DNA from: JASHPR01 sp963833885
Lineage (GTDB): Bacteria > Actinomycetota > Actinomycetes > Streptosporangiales > Streptosporangiaceae
Reading direction: 5' to 3'
Assembly: GCA_963833885.1 (NCBI GenBank)
Contig: CAWHZU010000031.1
Location: 1 to 64,000 of the forward strand
DNA: 64,000 nt
Below are positions 1 to 7,803 of this stretch, in pieces; the stretch's first letter is position 1, and each line of letters starts with the position of its first letter. The position numbers were made by a program, and so were the translations under genes. The notes under the pieces are model-generated. The model did not search any database and was not told the origin of the DNA. It was given only the letters and a program-made list of their open reading frames with translations.

Positions 1-2
1 CC

Positions 3-437
3 CGGATGGATACGCTGCGCGGCCAGCTGCTGCACGCCGCCCGGCACCTGGCCGGCGCCCGGGCGCTGCAAGCGCAGCTGTATGGCGTCGGGCCGCTGGC
101 CGGCCTGGCGATGACCTGCTGGCTCGGCGGCGCCGGCCGGTTCTCCTCCTCGCGCAAGGCGGTCCGGTTCGCCGGGCTGGATGTCACCGTCTATTCCTCC
201 GACGGCAGGCGCTCGCCCGGGCACCTGTCCCGGCAGGGCCCGGAGATCTTGCGCTGGGTGGCGTATGAGGGCGGCAAGACCCACGCCCGCGCCGGCGCCC
301 CCGGCCACGACTACTACGTGGCCGTCAAGGACCGCACCGACGGCAAGATCGCCGCCCTGGCCCAGGCCCGCAAGCTCATCCGCCAGGCCTGCCACATCCT
401 GGCCGAGCTCGGCGACGACGCGCTCACCGCCGCCTGA
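3..437 (+). CDS. IS110-family transposase, C-terminal part (cut by window edge)
   Basis: This is the C-terminal half of an IS110/IS116/IS902-type transposase; the N-terminal RuvC-like DEDD domain lies outside the window. The visible part matches the Transposase_20 domain: the helix-hairpin GVGPLAGLA, then the block FAGLDVTVYSSDGRR, and the LSRQGPEILRWVAYE segment carrying the serine that IS110 enzymes use together with the DEDD site. The frame is open to the left edge, so the first ATG in view (position 6) is internal rather than the real start. It ends normally with TGA. IS110 elements lack terminal inverted repeats, so the element's right end cannot be placed. Family assignment is confident; activity is unknown. 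Confidence 0.8.
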   Translation, partial: RMDTLRGQLLHAARHLAGARALQAQLYGVGPLAGLAMTCWLGGAGRFSSSRKAVRFAGLDVTVYSSDGRRSPGHLSRQGPEILRWVAYEGGKTHARAGAPGHDYYVAVKDRTDGKIAALAQARKLIRQACHILAELGDDALTAA

Positions 438-1263
438 GCCCGGACCCGTTCCAGCCGGTGACCGTTCCCGTGACGCGCGGCCGGGCAGGCAAGCCGCAGC
501 CGCAGTCATCAGATGGGGCACAACCGCGGCCAGCTCCCGCAGCGGCTGTCAGCTGCTCCCCGCCCTGCCGCGCAGGGCACGCAGACGGCCTGAAAAGACT
601 GAGCGGCCGCATCCTCGCAGGCGGGGACACCCGATCAATCATCATGTCACCGGGCGCCACCCGGCGCCCGCGGGCCTAGGTAAGCCTGGCTGCCCCGCTT
701 CGCCATCCCCCCCGCCGCCACGGCCGGCCACCCCAGACAGGAAGGACACACGCCAGCCCCCACCCGGCTCCCGCACCCCCCGGGATCGCTCCTTCCCCCG
801 CTGCCCCGATGATCTTGCCCCCGGGCAACCGCCTCAAGGGCGCCTCCGGCGCCGCCATGCGGGCGCTACGCGCTCCTTTGACCCGCCCACCCGCTCGCAA
901 GACCCGGCAGCTATCGAGGTAAGGAGCATAGTGGCGCACGCCCGCAACCAGGCCGCCCGTACCCAGCAGCTCAACCCGAACCGCTTGCGGTGCCCAGCCG
1001 ATACAGGTAAGCCCCTGCGCCGGGATGACCCTCTACCAGGTCCTGCACCAGCTGCAGATAGTGCTGGCCCTCATCCTCGGCGCCTGCCCCCTGTGCTGCC
1101 AGCCCTTAACCCTCGACCGGCTGTCCGCCGCGCTCGCCGGAACCTAACAAAGTACTACTAACGGCTGTGACATTTAACGGGCTGTCAACCTTCCGTTTGG
1201 CTTGCCGACCTCCCGGACCGGGAGCATTTCCCTTGCTTTGTCGGATGCCCGGGAAGGACAGTA
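438..1263. other. Intergenic stretch with no confident gene
   Basis: About 0.8 kb of Pro/Arg-coding-biased DNA follows the IS110 transposase. No frame here resembles a known family. Two small candidates overlap in different frames near the end. A GTG at 931 is preceded by a good AAGGAG and could encode 76 residues ending at 1161. An ATG at 1025 could encode 40 residues ending at 1147, with a hydrophobic stretch and a CPLCC motif. The motif AGGTAAG-like (GGTAAG) recurs at about 678, 917 and 1008. This may be the non-coding end of the IS110 element plus decayed flanking DNA. Confidence 0.4.
1025..1147 (+). CDS. Possible 40-residue hydrophobic small protein
   Basis: An ATG-to-TAA frame encodes 40 residues: a polar start (MTLYQVLHQLQ), a hydrophobic stretch (IVLALILGA), a cysteine cluster (CPLCC) and an amphipathic tail ending in LAGT. 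It looks more protein-like than the overlapping Pro/Arg-rich frames. There is no strong ribosome binding site, only CCGGG directly upstream. It could be the 3' part of a frame-shifted gene starting at the GTG at 931. I do not recognise a family, so this is a weak call. Confidence 0.2.
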   Translation: MTLYQVLHQLQIVLALILGACPLCCQPLTLDRLSAALAGT

Positions 1264-2820
1264 ATGACGCAGAGTATGGAGCGCGCCGGCGTCTCGCGCC
1301 GGTCGTTCATCGGCGGTGTCGGTGTCACTGCCGGCGGTCTTCTTGTAGCCAGCAGCCCGGTCCTGTGGCAGCAGGCCGCCAGGGCCGGCACAGTCACAGC
1401 TGAGCAGGTCCACCTGACCTTCGGCCAGGACCCGGCACGTGAGGTCGCCGTGTCCTGGGTGACCCCGACTTCGGTGTCCAACCCGACCGTGCTGGTCGGC
1501 AGCGCGGCGGGAGGCTTCGGTCGCAGAATCACGGCCGAGACCCGCACGTACACGGACTCCAACAACGGCATCCAGACGATTGCCCAGCACGCCCGGATCG
1601 AGGGCCTGAGGCCCGACACCACCTACGTGTACCGGATTGTCAGCGGCGGCGAGACCCAGGTCTCCGGCGCGTTCCGCACGGCCCCCGAGGGCCGCGTGCC
1701 GTTCCGCTTCACCAGCGTCGGCGACATCGCCTGCGGTGACACCGCCTTTTCCAAGGCGTCGCTCAATGCCGAGGCAACCGCCGCGTCCGTCGAGCACTTC
1801 GACCCGGTCGTGCATCTAGTCAACGGCGACCTGTCCTACGCCAACTCCAACCAGCTGTACCAGCCACAGGTCTGGGCGGAGTACTTCGACAACATACAGT
1901 TCTCGGCCGCGAACCGGCCGTGGATGCCGACGCTGGGCAACCACGAGAACGAGCCCGGCAACGGCCCGCAGGGGTACTTGTCCTACCAGACCCGCTTCAG
2001 CCTGCCGGACAACGGCTCCGCCGACTTCGAGGGCAACTGGTACAAGTTCCAGATCGGCTCGGTGCTGTTCGTCATGCTGGACAACAACGACGTCTGCTAC
2101 CAGGTCGACACCGGCACCTACCTGAGCACCGGCGACAACCAGATCCTGACCGGCTACTCCGGCGGCGGGCAGGAACGGTGGCTGGAGAAGACGCTGCGCG
2201 AGGCGTCGACCGACAGATCGGTCGACTGGATCGTCGCCGTCATGCACCAGCCGGCCATGTCCACGTCTGACGCGGAGGGCTCTGACCTGGGCATCCGCCA
2301 GAACTGGATGCCGCTGTTCTACAAGTACGGCGTCGACTTCGTGCTCGCCGGCCACGACCACGACTACGAGCGCAGCTACGTGGTGAAGGGCACCGACCCC
2401 GGCACCATCCTGCGGCCGCGCGTTGTGAGCACGGAGCTGAACAGCGTGGACTCCGACCTGGGCCTCGTTCACCTGGTAATCGGCACCGGCGGCACCAAGG
2501 GCCACGACGACGTCTACGAGACGGGCACCGCGGGCGAGCCGGAGGAGGGCATCAACGTCTCCGGGACCGAGATCGAGACCGAGGACGCGCCGTGGTCCGC
2601 GGTCACCGACCCCAACACCACCTACCCGTGGGGAATCGGCGTGTTCGACGTGGATCCCGGTGGCTTCCCCGGTGACAAGACCACGATGACCTTCACCTAC
2701 TACCACACCTCGGCGTGGTCCGGCTCGGGCCCGTACCCGACCCCGGCCGAGTTCGACACCTTCACCGCTACCCGGACCCGCTCGGACGGTTTCGGCTGGC
2801 GCCGGCGTAGCGCCAAATAG
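1264..2820 (+). CDS. Tat-exported purple-acid-phosphatase-like metallophosphoesterase
   Basis: Predicted secreted binuclear metallophosphatase of 518 aa. A twin-arginine signal is visible at residues 11-45 (SRRSFIGG, a hydrophobic run, then AARA), so export is folded and Tat-dependent. Residues 45-140 form the fibronectin-like N-terminal domain typical of purple acid phosphatases (VHLTFGQDPAREVAVSWVTP). The catalytic domain follows with the metal motifs in order: GDIACGDT, GDLSYAN, GNHENE, VMHQPAMS and GHDHDYERS. GGAAGGA sits 5 nt before the ATG. The gene is monocistronic and ends in a long hairpin. The likely role is scavenging phosphate from organic esters outside the membrane; the substrate is unknown. 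Confidence 0.88.
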   Translation: MTQSMERAGVSRRSFIGGVGVTAGGLLVASSPVLWQQAARAGTVTAEQVHLTFGQDPAREVAVSWVTPTSVSNPTVLVGSAAGGFGRRITAETRTYTDSNNGIQTIAQHARIEGLRPDTTYVYRIVSGGETQVSGAFRTAPEGRVPFRFTSVGDIACGDTAFSKASLNAEATAASVEHFDPVVHLVNGDLSYANSNQLYQPQVWAEYFDNIQFSAANRPWMPTLGNHENEPGNGPQGYLSYQTRFSLPDNGSADFEGNWYKFQIGSVLFVMLDNNDVCYQVDTGTYLSTGDNQILTGYSGGGQERWLEKTLREASTDRSVDWIVAVMHQPAMSTSDAEGSDLGIRQNWMPLFYKYGVDFVLAGHDHDYERSYVVKGTDPGTILRPRVVSTELNSVDSDLGLVHLVIGTGGTKGHDDVYETGTAGEPEEGINVSGTEIETEDAPWSAVTDPNTTYPWGIGVFDVDPGGFPGDKTTMTFTYYHTSAWSGSGPYPTPAEFDTFTATRTRSDGFGWRRRSAK

Positions 2821-2827
2821 TCCACCA

Positions 2828-2878
2828 TGCCGGCATGCCCGTGCCATTGACCTTGGATGCGGCACGGGCACGCCGGCA
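2828..2878 (+). terminator. Long hairpin terminator after the phosphatase gene
   Basis: Two 18-nt arms (2828-2845 and 2861-2878) pair at 17 of 18 positions around a 15-nt loop, starting 8 nt after the stop codon. There is no U-tract, as is common in actinomycetes. Confidence 0.75.
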
Positions 2879-2910
2879 CTGGGCGGCTAGGCGCAGAATC
2901 GCTACTTAAC

Positions 2911-2924
2911 ATAATGTACATTAT
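2911..2924. promoter_or_regulatory. Perfect AT-rich palindrome ATAATGTACATTAT
   Basis: This is a perfect 14-bp palindrome with only two G/C pairs, in DNA that is otherwise about 70% GC. It lies between two convergent genes, beyond the phosphatase terminator. It could be a regulator site for an unseen promoter or antisense transcript, or a mobile-element scar. No function can be assigned. Confidence 0.4.
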
Positions 2925-2950
2925 CGGCTAACCGGAGGAGCGCCAGCCGG

Positions 2951-2965
2951 GGCTTACATCGGTGT
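2951..2965. repeat. 15-bp direct repeat, copy 1 (GGCTTACATCGGTGT)
   Basis: The same 15 bases recur exactly at 7724-7738. The core TACATCGGTGTA is a near-palindrome. The two copies bracket the two sigma-factor genes and their neighbours. Confidence 0.5.
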
Positions 2966-2986
2966 AGTTAGTCCAGTGACAAGTCA

Positions 2987-3964
2987 TCACAGCGTGCGTC
3001 CCTGGGCGTCGAGTCCGGCCGCCAGGCCGAAAGACGCGAAGACCTCGGAATCCTGGAACACGGAATTCCGGCTGATGCCGTCGACGGTGACGGTGAAGAT
3101 CTGGAGCGTGTGCAGCTCGTATCCGTCACCGACGCGCCGGTAGGCGGCGAACCCGGGCTGGCCGTTGGCCGCGACAGGCGTCAGGCGCCAGTCTGTTCCG
3201 GCGGCCCCGAAGACCCACTCCATGAACAGGCCGTAGTTGCCGGGGCCGGTGAACCAGTTGATCATCGGCGGCATCTCCATGAGCACGTCCTCGGTGAGCA
3301 GCCGCTTGAGGCCCTCGACGTCGGCTCGCTCGAACGCGTTCATATAGCGATCGACCCAGGCGCGCTGCTCGGTTGCGGACGGCTCGCTGAGAGGTTCCTG
3401 CCGGACCCCGAGTTCCTTCATCCGGGTACGTGCCCGCTGCAGCGAACTGTTCACCGATACGACGGTCGTGCCGAGGATGTCCGCTGCCTCGGACGCGGAG
3501 AAGCTGAGCACGTCACGCAGGATCAGTGCACCACGCTGACGCGCCGACAGGTGCTGCAGGGCGGCGGCGAACGCCAGGCGCAGGCTGCTGCGGTCGATCA
3601 CGGCTCTCGCCGGATCGACCGCAGCCAGCAACGAGTCCGGCAAGGGCTGGAGCCAGGTGACGTTCTCTCCCGGGACGAGCGGCCCGAGCGGGTCCGACGC
3701 GGCCACCAGCCCCGACGGCAGCGGCCGGCGGCCACGGACCTCCAAGGCGGTCAGGCAGACGTTCGTCGCGATCCGGTAGAGCCAGGTGCGCAGCGAGCTG
3801 CGGGTCTCGTCGTACTGCTCCCGCGCCCGCCACGCCCTCAGGTACGTGTCCTGGACCAGGTCCTCGGCGTCGTGAGCCGAGCCGAGCATCCGGTAGCAGT
3901 ACGCCAGCAGCTCCGTCCGGAACGGCTCGACCAGGCGATCGAAGCCGTCGATCTTCGTCGTCAC
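2987..3964 (-). CDS. ECF-type sigma factor with C-terminal SnoaL-like domain (SigG/SigX5 type)
   Basis: RNA polymerase sigma-70 family factor of the long, SnoaL-extended kind (TIGR02960-like). Region 2 is clear near the N-terminus (LAYCYRMLGSAHDAEDLVQDTYLRAW) and region 4 near residues 135-190 (LSARQRGALILRDVLSF, then a helix-turn-helix ending NSSLQRARTRM). The last 120 or so residues (WVDRYMNAFERADVEGLKRLLTEDV onward) form an NTF2/SnoaL fold, which in such factors replaces a separate anti-sigma factor. AAGGGG lies 7 nt before the GTG at 3964 but only 1 nt before an alternative GTG at 3970, so 3964 is preferred. The SnoaL-like gene 105 nt upstream on the same strand may be co-transcribed. Confidence 0.88.
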   Translation of the reverse strand: MTTKIDGFDRLVEPFRTELLAYCYRMLGSAHDAEDLVQDTYLRAWRAREQYDETRSSLRTWLYRIATNVCLTALEVRGRRPLPSGLVAASDPLGPLVPGENVTWLQPLPDSLLAAVDPARAVIDRSSLRLAFAAALQHLSARQRGALILRDVLSFSASEAADILGTTVVSVNSSLQRARTRMKELGVRQEPLSEPSATEQRAWVDRYMNAFERADVEGLKRLLTEDVLMEMPPMINWFTGPGNYGLFMEWVFGAAGTDWRLTPVAANGQPGFAAYRRVGDGYELHTLQIFTVTVDGISRNSVFQDSEVFASFGLAAGLDAQGRTL

Positions 3965-4069
3965 GCCCACGCCCCTTCTCTGCTCCTATCAAGGACCACC
4001 AGCGCCGGGCCGGCCGTAGACGCGTACGGCGAGTGCATCACTACACACAGTCACTGCCGGTTATCAGGC

Positions 4070-4480
4070 TCACTGCCCAGGCGCCAGCACCGGGCTGTTG
4101 TGATAGGCGGCGATCAGCCACCGGCCGTCCCGCCTCTCGAAAACCCAGGTCGCGTTCACCTTACGTGCGTCCGGAACCTCGGTCTCGCCAGCGAACAGGA
4201 TGCCGGATTCGCTGACGACGATCGCGGCGTCCCTGCCGACGAACCGGAGGCTGAGCTGCTTGTTGTAGGTCGAGCTGCCCTTGAGCGGCCCCTCGAAGGC
4301 CAGCGCCATGTTCTCGCGGACCACGTCACGGCTGTCGCGGAGCGAGCCGGTCATGATGGCGGTCGCGTCCGCGGTGTAGTCGGCGACCATGCCGTCGGCG
4401 TCGCCAGCTTCCCACGCCTTGTAGGAGTCGACCAGTACGGCCTGGATTGCGGCCTCGTCTGCCGCACGACTGTCTGACAT
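4070..4480 (-). CDS. SnoaL-like/DUF4440 NTF2-fold protein (SgcJ/EcaC family)
   Basis: A 136-aa cone-shaped NTF2-fold protein of the SgcJ/EcaC type. The N-terminal helix pair (AIQAVLVDSYKAWEAGDADGMVADYTADATAI) and the C-terminal strand-rich part ending VFERRDGRWLIAAYHNSP are diagnostic. Members range from small hydrolases or cyclases to non-enzymatic ligand binders, so no reaction is assigned. AGGGAG lies 8 nt before the ATG. It sits upstream of a sigma factor that itself ends in a SnoaL-like domain, which suggests a common ligand or a shared regulatory theme (inference). Confidence 0.8.
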   Translation of the reverse strand: MSDSRAADEAAIQAVLVDSYKAWEAGDADGMVADYTADATAIMTGSLRDSRDVVRENMALAFEGPLKGSSTYNKQLSLRFVGRDAAIVVSESGILFAGETEVPDARKVNATWVFERRDGRWLIAAYHNSPVLAPGQ

Positions 4481-4693
4481 CGGGTTCTCCCTCGTTATCG
4501 GTTCGCCCGGGGTATTCCGGCGAACTCGTCAGTACATACCGGCGATGGGGCCGAAACTCATCGCGCCCGCGGTGAAGAGTCGTGGAGTCCGGGCGCTGGT
4601 GGCGGCTCTTCAGCTGATCTCCGTGTCACAGATGGCCCGGGCTGTCTCGTCTCGGGGTTGAGAGCCAATTCTGATATCGGGAAGGTGATCGTC

Positions 4694-5626
4694 ATGCGGG
4701 TGTTCGTGGCGGGCGGTACCGGCGTCATCGGGCGGCAGCTGGTGCCGCAGCTGGTGGCGCAAGGCCATCAGGTGACGGCGACGACGACCAGCGCGGCCAG
4801 GCTGGGCATGCTGCAGCAACTGGGCGCCGATGGCGTCGTGATGGACGGGCTGGACGCGGCCTCGGTCGGTGAGGCGGTAGCCGCGGCCCGCCCGGACGCG
4901 ATCGTGAACGAGATGACGGCGCTGTCCGAGGCGCACGCCGGCAAGCCCAACCTGAGGAATCCGGACCGCTTCTTCGCCGGCACCAACCGGCTGCGCAGCG
5001 AGGGAACCGACAACCTGCTGGCCGCCGCCCAGGCGATCGGCGTCAGCAACGTCGTCGCGCAGAGCGCCGCCATCTCCTACGGGGTACGCGAGGGCGGATC
5101 GATCATGACCGAGGAGGATCCGCTGGAGGCGGCGGACGGCACGAACATGGCGGCGGGGAGCAAGGCGATCAACCACCTCGAGGACGTGGTTGTCAGGGCA
5201 GGCGGCGCGGTCCTGCGCTACGGGGCGCTCTACGGGCCGGGCGCCACAGACGATCAGGTAAAGCTCGTGCGCAGGCGGATGTTCCCGCTCGTCGGGGGCG
5301 GCACCGGGTATTTCTCGTGGGTGCACACAAGGGACGCGGCAGGCGCGACCGTCCGGGCGGTGGAGCAGCAGGCGACGGGCGTGTTCAACATCGTCGACGA
5401 CGAGCCCGCCCCGGCCAGCGAGTGGCTGCCGTATCTTGCCGCGTGCGCGGGGGCGAAGCCGCCGAGGCGGATCCCGAAGTGGCTGGGCCGGCTGCTGGCC
5501 GGCGGCATGGCGGTGGGCATGATGACCGAGGGACGCGGCTTCTGCAACGCCAAGGCCAAGCGAGAGCTCGGCTGGGAGCTGCGCTACCCGTCGTGGCGGC
5601 AGGGGTTCAAGGAAGAGTTCGGATGA
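4694..5626 (+). CDS. NAD(P)-dependent epimerase/dehydratase
   Basis: Extended short-chain dehydrogenase of 310 aa with a Rossmann fold. The dinucleotide motif GGTGVIG is at residues 7-13, and the atypical-SDR body includes the conserved segment AAISYGVREGG and a late substrate region (PPRRIPKWLGRLLAGG). The ATG at 4694 is chosen because GGAAGG lies about 9 nt upstream; an in-frame TTG at 4658 has no such signal. The stop overlaps the start of the downstream sigma factor gene by ATGA, so the two are translationally coupled. ECF41-type sigma factors are known to sit beside such epimerase/oxidoreductase genes, which may be their targets. The substrate is unknown. Confidence 0.85.
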   Translation: MRVFVAGGTGVIGRQLVPQLVAQGHQVTATTTSAARLGMLQQLGADGVVMDGLDAASVGEAVAAARPDAIVNEMTALSEAHAGKPNLRNPDRFFAGTNRLRSEGTDNLLAAAQAIGVSNVVAQSAAISYGVREGGSIMTEEDPLEAADGTNMAAGSKAINHLEDVVVRAGGAVLRYGALYGPGATDDQVKLVRRRMFPLVGGGTGYFSWVHTRDAAGATVRAVEQQATGVFNIVDDEPAPASEWLPYLAACAGAKPPRRIPKWLGRLLAGGMAVGMMTEGRGFCNAKAKRELGWELRYPSWRQGFKEEFG

Positions 5627-6546
5627 GCAGGCCGGAGGAATTTGAGGAACTGAGGCCGCTGCTGTTCGCGATCGCTTACCGGATCCTCGGCAGCGTGAGC
5701 GAGGCTGAGGATGCGGTCCAGGAGACCTGGCTGCGCTACGCGGCCTCCCCGACGCAGCCCGTGTCGGCCAAGGCGTTCCTGTCGGCCGTGGTGACCCGGA
5801 TCTCGATCGACGTGCTGCGCTCGGCCCGCGTCCGGCGGGAGGAGTACGTCGGGCCATGGTTTCCCGAGCCGCTGCTGACCGACCCCTACGAGGACCCCGA
5901 ACGGTCGGCGGAGCTGGCCGACTCGGTGTCGATGGCGGCCCTGCTGCTGCTCGAGCGGCTGACCCCACCCGAGCGGGCGGTCTTCGTGCTGCGGGAGGTG
6001 TTCGGGTTCGGCTTCGCAGAGATCGCGTCCGCGGTCGGGAGTTCCGAGGCGGCGTGCCGCCAGCTCGCGGTGCGGGCGCGGCGCCACGTGGACGCAGGAC
6101 GTCCGAGGTTCCGCGCTGACCGCAGGGAGCGGGAGAGACTGGCCACGCGGTTCTTCGGCGCGCTCACCGACGGCGACGTCGACGGCCTGCGGGAGCTGCT
6201 CGCCGCCGACGTCCAGCTGTCCACGGACGGCGGCGGCAGGGCCCCGGCGCTGGCCAGGAGTATCACCGGCGCCGGGAAGGCGGCGCGGGTGCTCGCTTCG
6301 ATGTTCCCCCTGCTCGCCCGGATCGACGTGACGCTGGAGCCGCGCGAGCTCAACGGGCAGCCGGGCGCGATCTTCCGCGACCGGGACGGCAGGGTGGTGT
6401 TCACGCTGGCGCTTGACGTGCTCGGCGGGCAGATCCAGGCCATCCGCTCGGTGAGCAACCCCGACAAGCTCGGGCACGTTGGCCCGGTGGCCGACGCCTG
6501 GGCGCTCGCCCGCGAGGCGAGCCAGGCCCGCAGGCCCGCGGACTGA
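5623..6546 (+). CDS. ECF41/SigJ-type sigma factor with C-terminal SnoaL-like domain
   Basis: A 307-aa extracytoplasmic-function sigma factor. Region 2 is LFAIAYRILGSVSEAEDAVQ and onward, and region 4 is LTPPERAVFVLREVFGFGFAEIA followed by the SSEAACRQLAVRARRHV recognition helix. After residue 180 a SnoaL/NTF2-like domain follows (FFGALTDGDVDGLRELLAADVQLSTDGGGR), the hallmark of the ECF41/SigJ group, where this extension controls activity in place of an anti-sigma factor. The ATG lies inside the stop of the epimerase gene (ATGA), so it is the second gene of a coupled pair. Confidence 0.9.
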   Translation: MSRPEEFEELRPLLFAIAYRILGSVSEAEDAVQETWLRYAASPTQPVSAKAFLSAVVTRISIDVLRSARVRREEYVGPWFPEPLLTDPYEDPERSAELADSVSMAALLLLERLTPPERAVFVLREVFGFGFAEIASAVGSSEAACRQLAVRARRHVDAGRPRFRADRRERERLATRFFGALTDGDVDGLRELLAADVQLSTDGGGRAPALARSITGAGKAARVLASMFPLLARIDVTLEPRELNGQPGAIFRDRDGRVVFTLALDVLGGQIQAIRSVSNPDKLGHVGPVADAWALAREASQARRPAD

Positions 6547-6709
6547 ACCGGTACGAGCCCGCCGCCAGGGCGAGCCGGGATCTTGAACCAGATGCCTGCC
6601 CAGTACCTGTGCTGTCGGGTTATCGTCTCGGGTAAAGATGGGCGGCGTCTCGGGCAGGCGCCGCCGGAGGGTGCCTCGGGCAGGCACCCGCTGAAGGGGG
6701 GACGGCCAG

Positions 6710-7705
6710 ATGGCGCTGTTCGGCCGCCGCAAGGACGTCACGCAAGGAATACCAGGAGGTATCCCCCGCGAATTCCCGGGTGGCTCCCCCGGCCAGGTGC
6801 CGGGCGGGTTCCCCGGCCCGGTGGACGCCGCTTCCGGTCTCGGGCAGGCGGCCTTCACGCAGGGCTGGCAGCCCGTCGGCGACCAGCCCTTTGACGGGCA
6901 CCTCGAAGGCCGGGTGCCGGCCGTCATCTCGTGCCTGTGGGGAATGAACCGGGGCGAGCCTAAGCAGCAGAACTACAACACCGGCACCAGCTTCCGTGAC
7001 GCGTTCCGCGGCAGCGTCGACGGCCGGATGGTCACGGTGGCGAACGCCTGGACCTTGCTGCTGCCGCCGGGTGTGCGCCGGGACCCGGGCTTCGGCGCCG
7101 TGGGCGCCTGCGTGGTCGAGCTGCCGTCGGTGCTGCCGATCCTCTGCGTGCAGCCCCGCCGGATTCACGCGGTGCTGGGCGGCATGCCCGCCGCCCCGAC
7201 CGGCAACCCCGAGTTCGACCAGCGGTTCATCGTGAACGCGGTGGCGGCGCTGGGCGATGCCCGGCAGGTGCTGACGCCGGAGGTGCAGCAGCGCATCATG
7301 GCCCGCGACGACTGGGTCTTCTGCGCCGAGCGCTACCTTCTCGGCTGCTTCAGCAGGGGTCCGTTCGGCTCCTTTGACGAGGCCACCGAGCGGCTTGGCG
7401 AGGTCCTGGCCATCGTGGCGGCGATCCCGGAGTCGGTGCTGCCCAGCCACGTCGACCACTCGCAGGACGACCTGATCGACCGCATCAGCCGGATCACCAG
7501 CGTCGAGGATGCCCTGGCGTTCCTGCAGGGGCTGACCCCGGGCGAGCGGGAGCGGCTGGCCCAGTCGGGCACTCCGCTGGCGGCCTTCGCCGACTGCCGG
7601 ACGCCGGAAGAGGCCATGGGCCGGTTCCAGTCCCTCGACCAGGGGCAGCGGATGCAGCTGATCGCCATGTTCTCCGAGGTACGCGACGCCCGCCGCAATC
7701 CCTAG
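6710..7705 (+). CDS. Hypothetical protein with Gly/Pro-rich N-terminal repeat
   Basis: A 331-aa protein I do not recognise. Residues 14-37 are a repeated proline-glycine segment built from units such as IPGG, FPGG and VPGG. The rest is a globular alpha/beta region (FDGHLEGRVPAVISCLWGMN, then a long hydrophobic middle) and a helical C-terminus (DRISRITSVEDALAFLQGL, DQGQRMQLIAMFSEV). There is no signal peptide or membrane segment. A GGGGGG run lies about 9 nt before the ATG. It is monocistronic between the sigma factor and the DNA-repair pair. The middle might bind a ligand or be a structural partner; no function is claimed. Confidence 0.7.
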   Translation: MALFGRRKDVTQGIPGGIPREFPGGSPGQVPGGFPGPVDAASGLGQAAFTQGWQPVGDQPFDGHLEGRVPAVISCLWGMNRGEPKQQNYNTGTSFRDAFRGSVDGRMVTVANAWTLLLPPGVRRDPGFGAVGACVVELPSVLPILCVQPRRIHAVLGGMPAAPTGNPEFDQRFIVNAVAALGDARQVLTPEVQQRIMARDDWVFCAERYLLGCFSRGPFGSFDEATERLGEVLAIVAAIPESVLPSHVDHSQDDLIDRISRITSVEDALAFLQGLTPGERERLAQSGTPLAAFADCRTPEEAMGRFQSLDQGQRMQLIAMFSEVRDARRNP

Positions 7706-7723
7706 CGGCTGCCCGTTCAGGGC

Positions 7724-7738
7724 GGCTTACATCGGTGT
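7724..7738. repeat. 15-bp direct repeat, copy 2 (GGCTTACATCGGTGT)
   Basis: Exact copy of 2951-2965, here 65 bp upstream of the alkylation-repair gene pair. Confidence 0.5.
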
Positions 7739-7803
7739 GATTCCCGGCGTCGATGTCGGATTTTCGCTAGACCTGGGGCGCGACGGGGGCCGATGCTGGG
7801 CGG

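Noticed and set aside
424..1161. Long overlapping frames with Pro/Arg/Ala-rich translation after the IS110 gene
   Set aside because: Composition is that of out-of-frame high-GC DNA, with no recognisable domain; only the small frames noted were kept as weak candidates.
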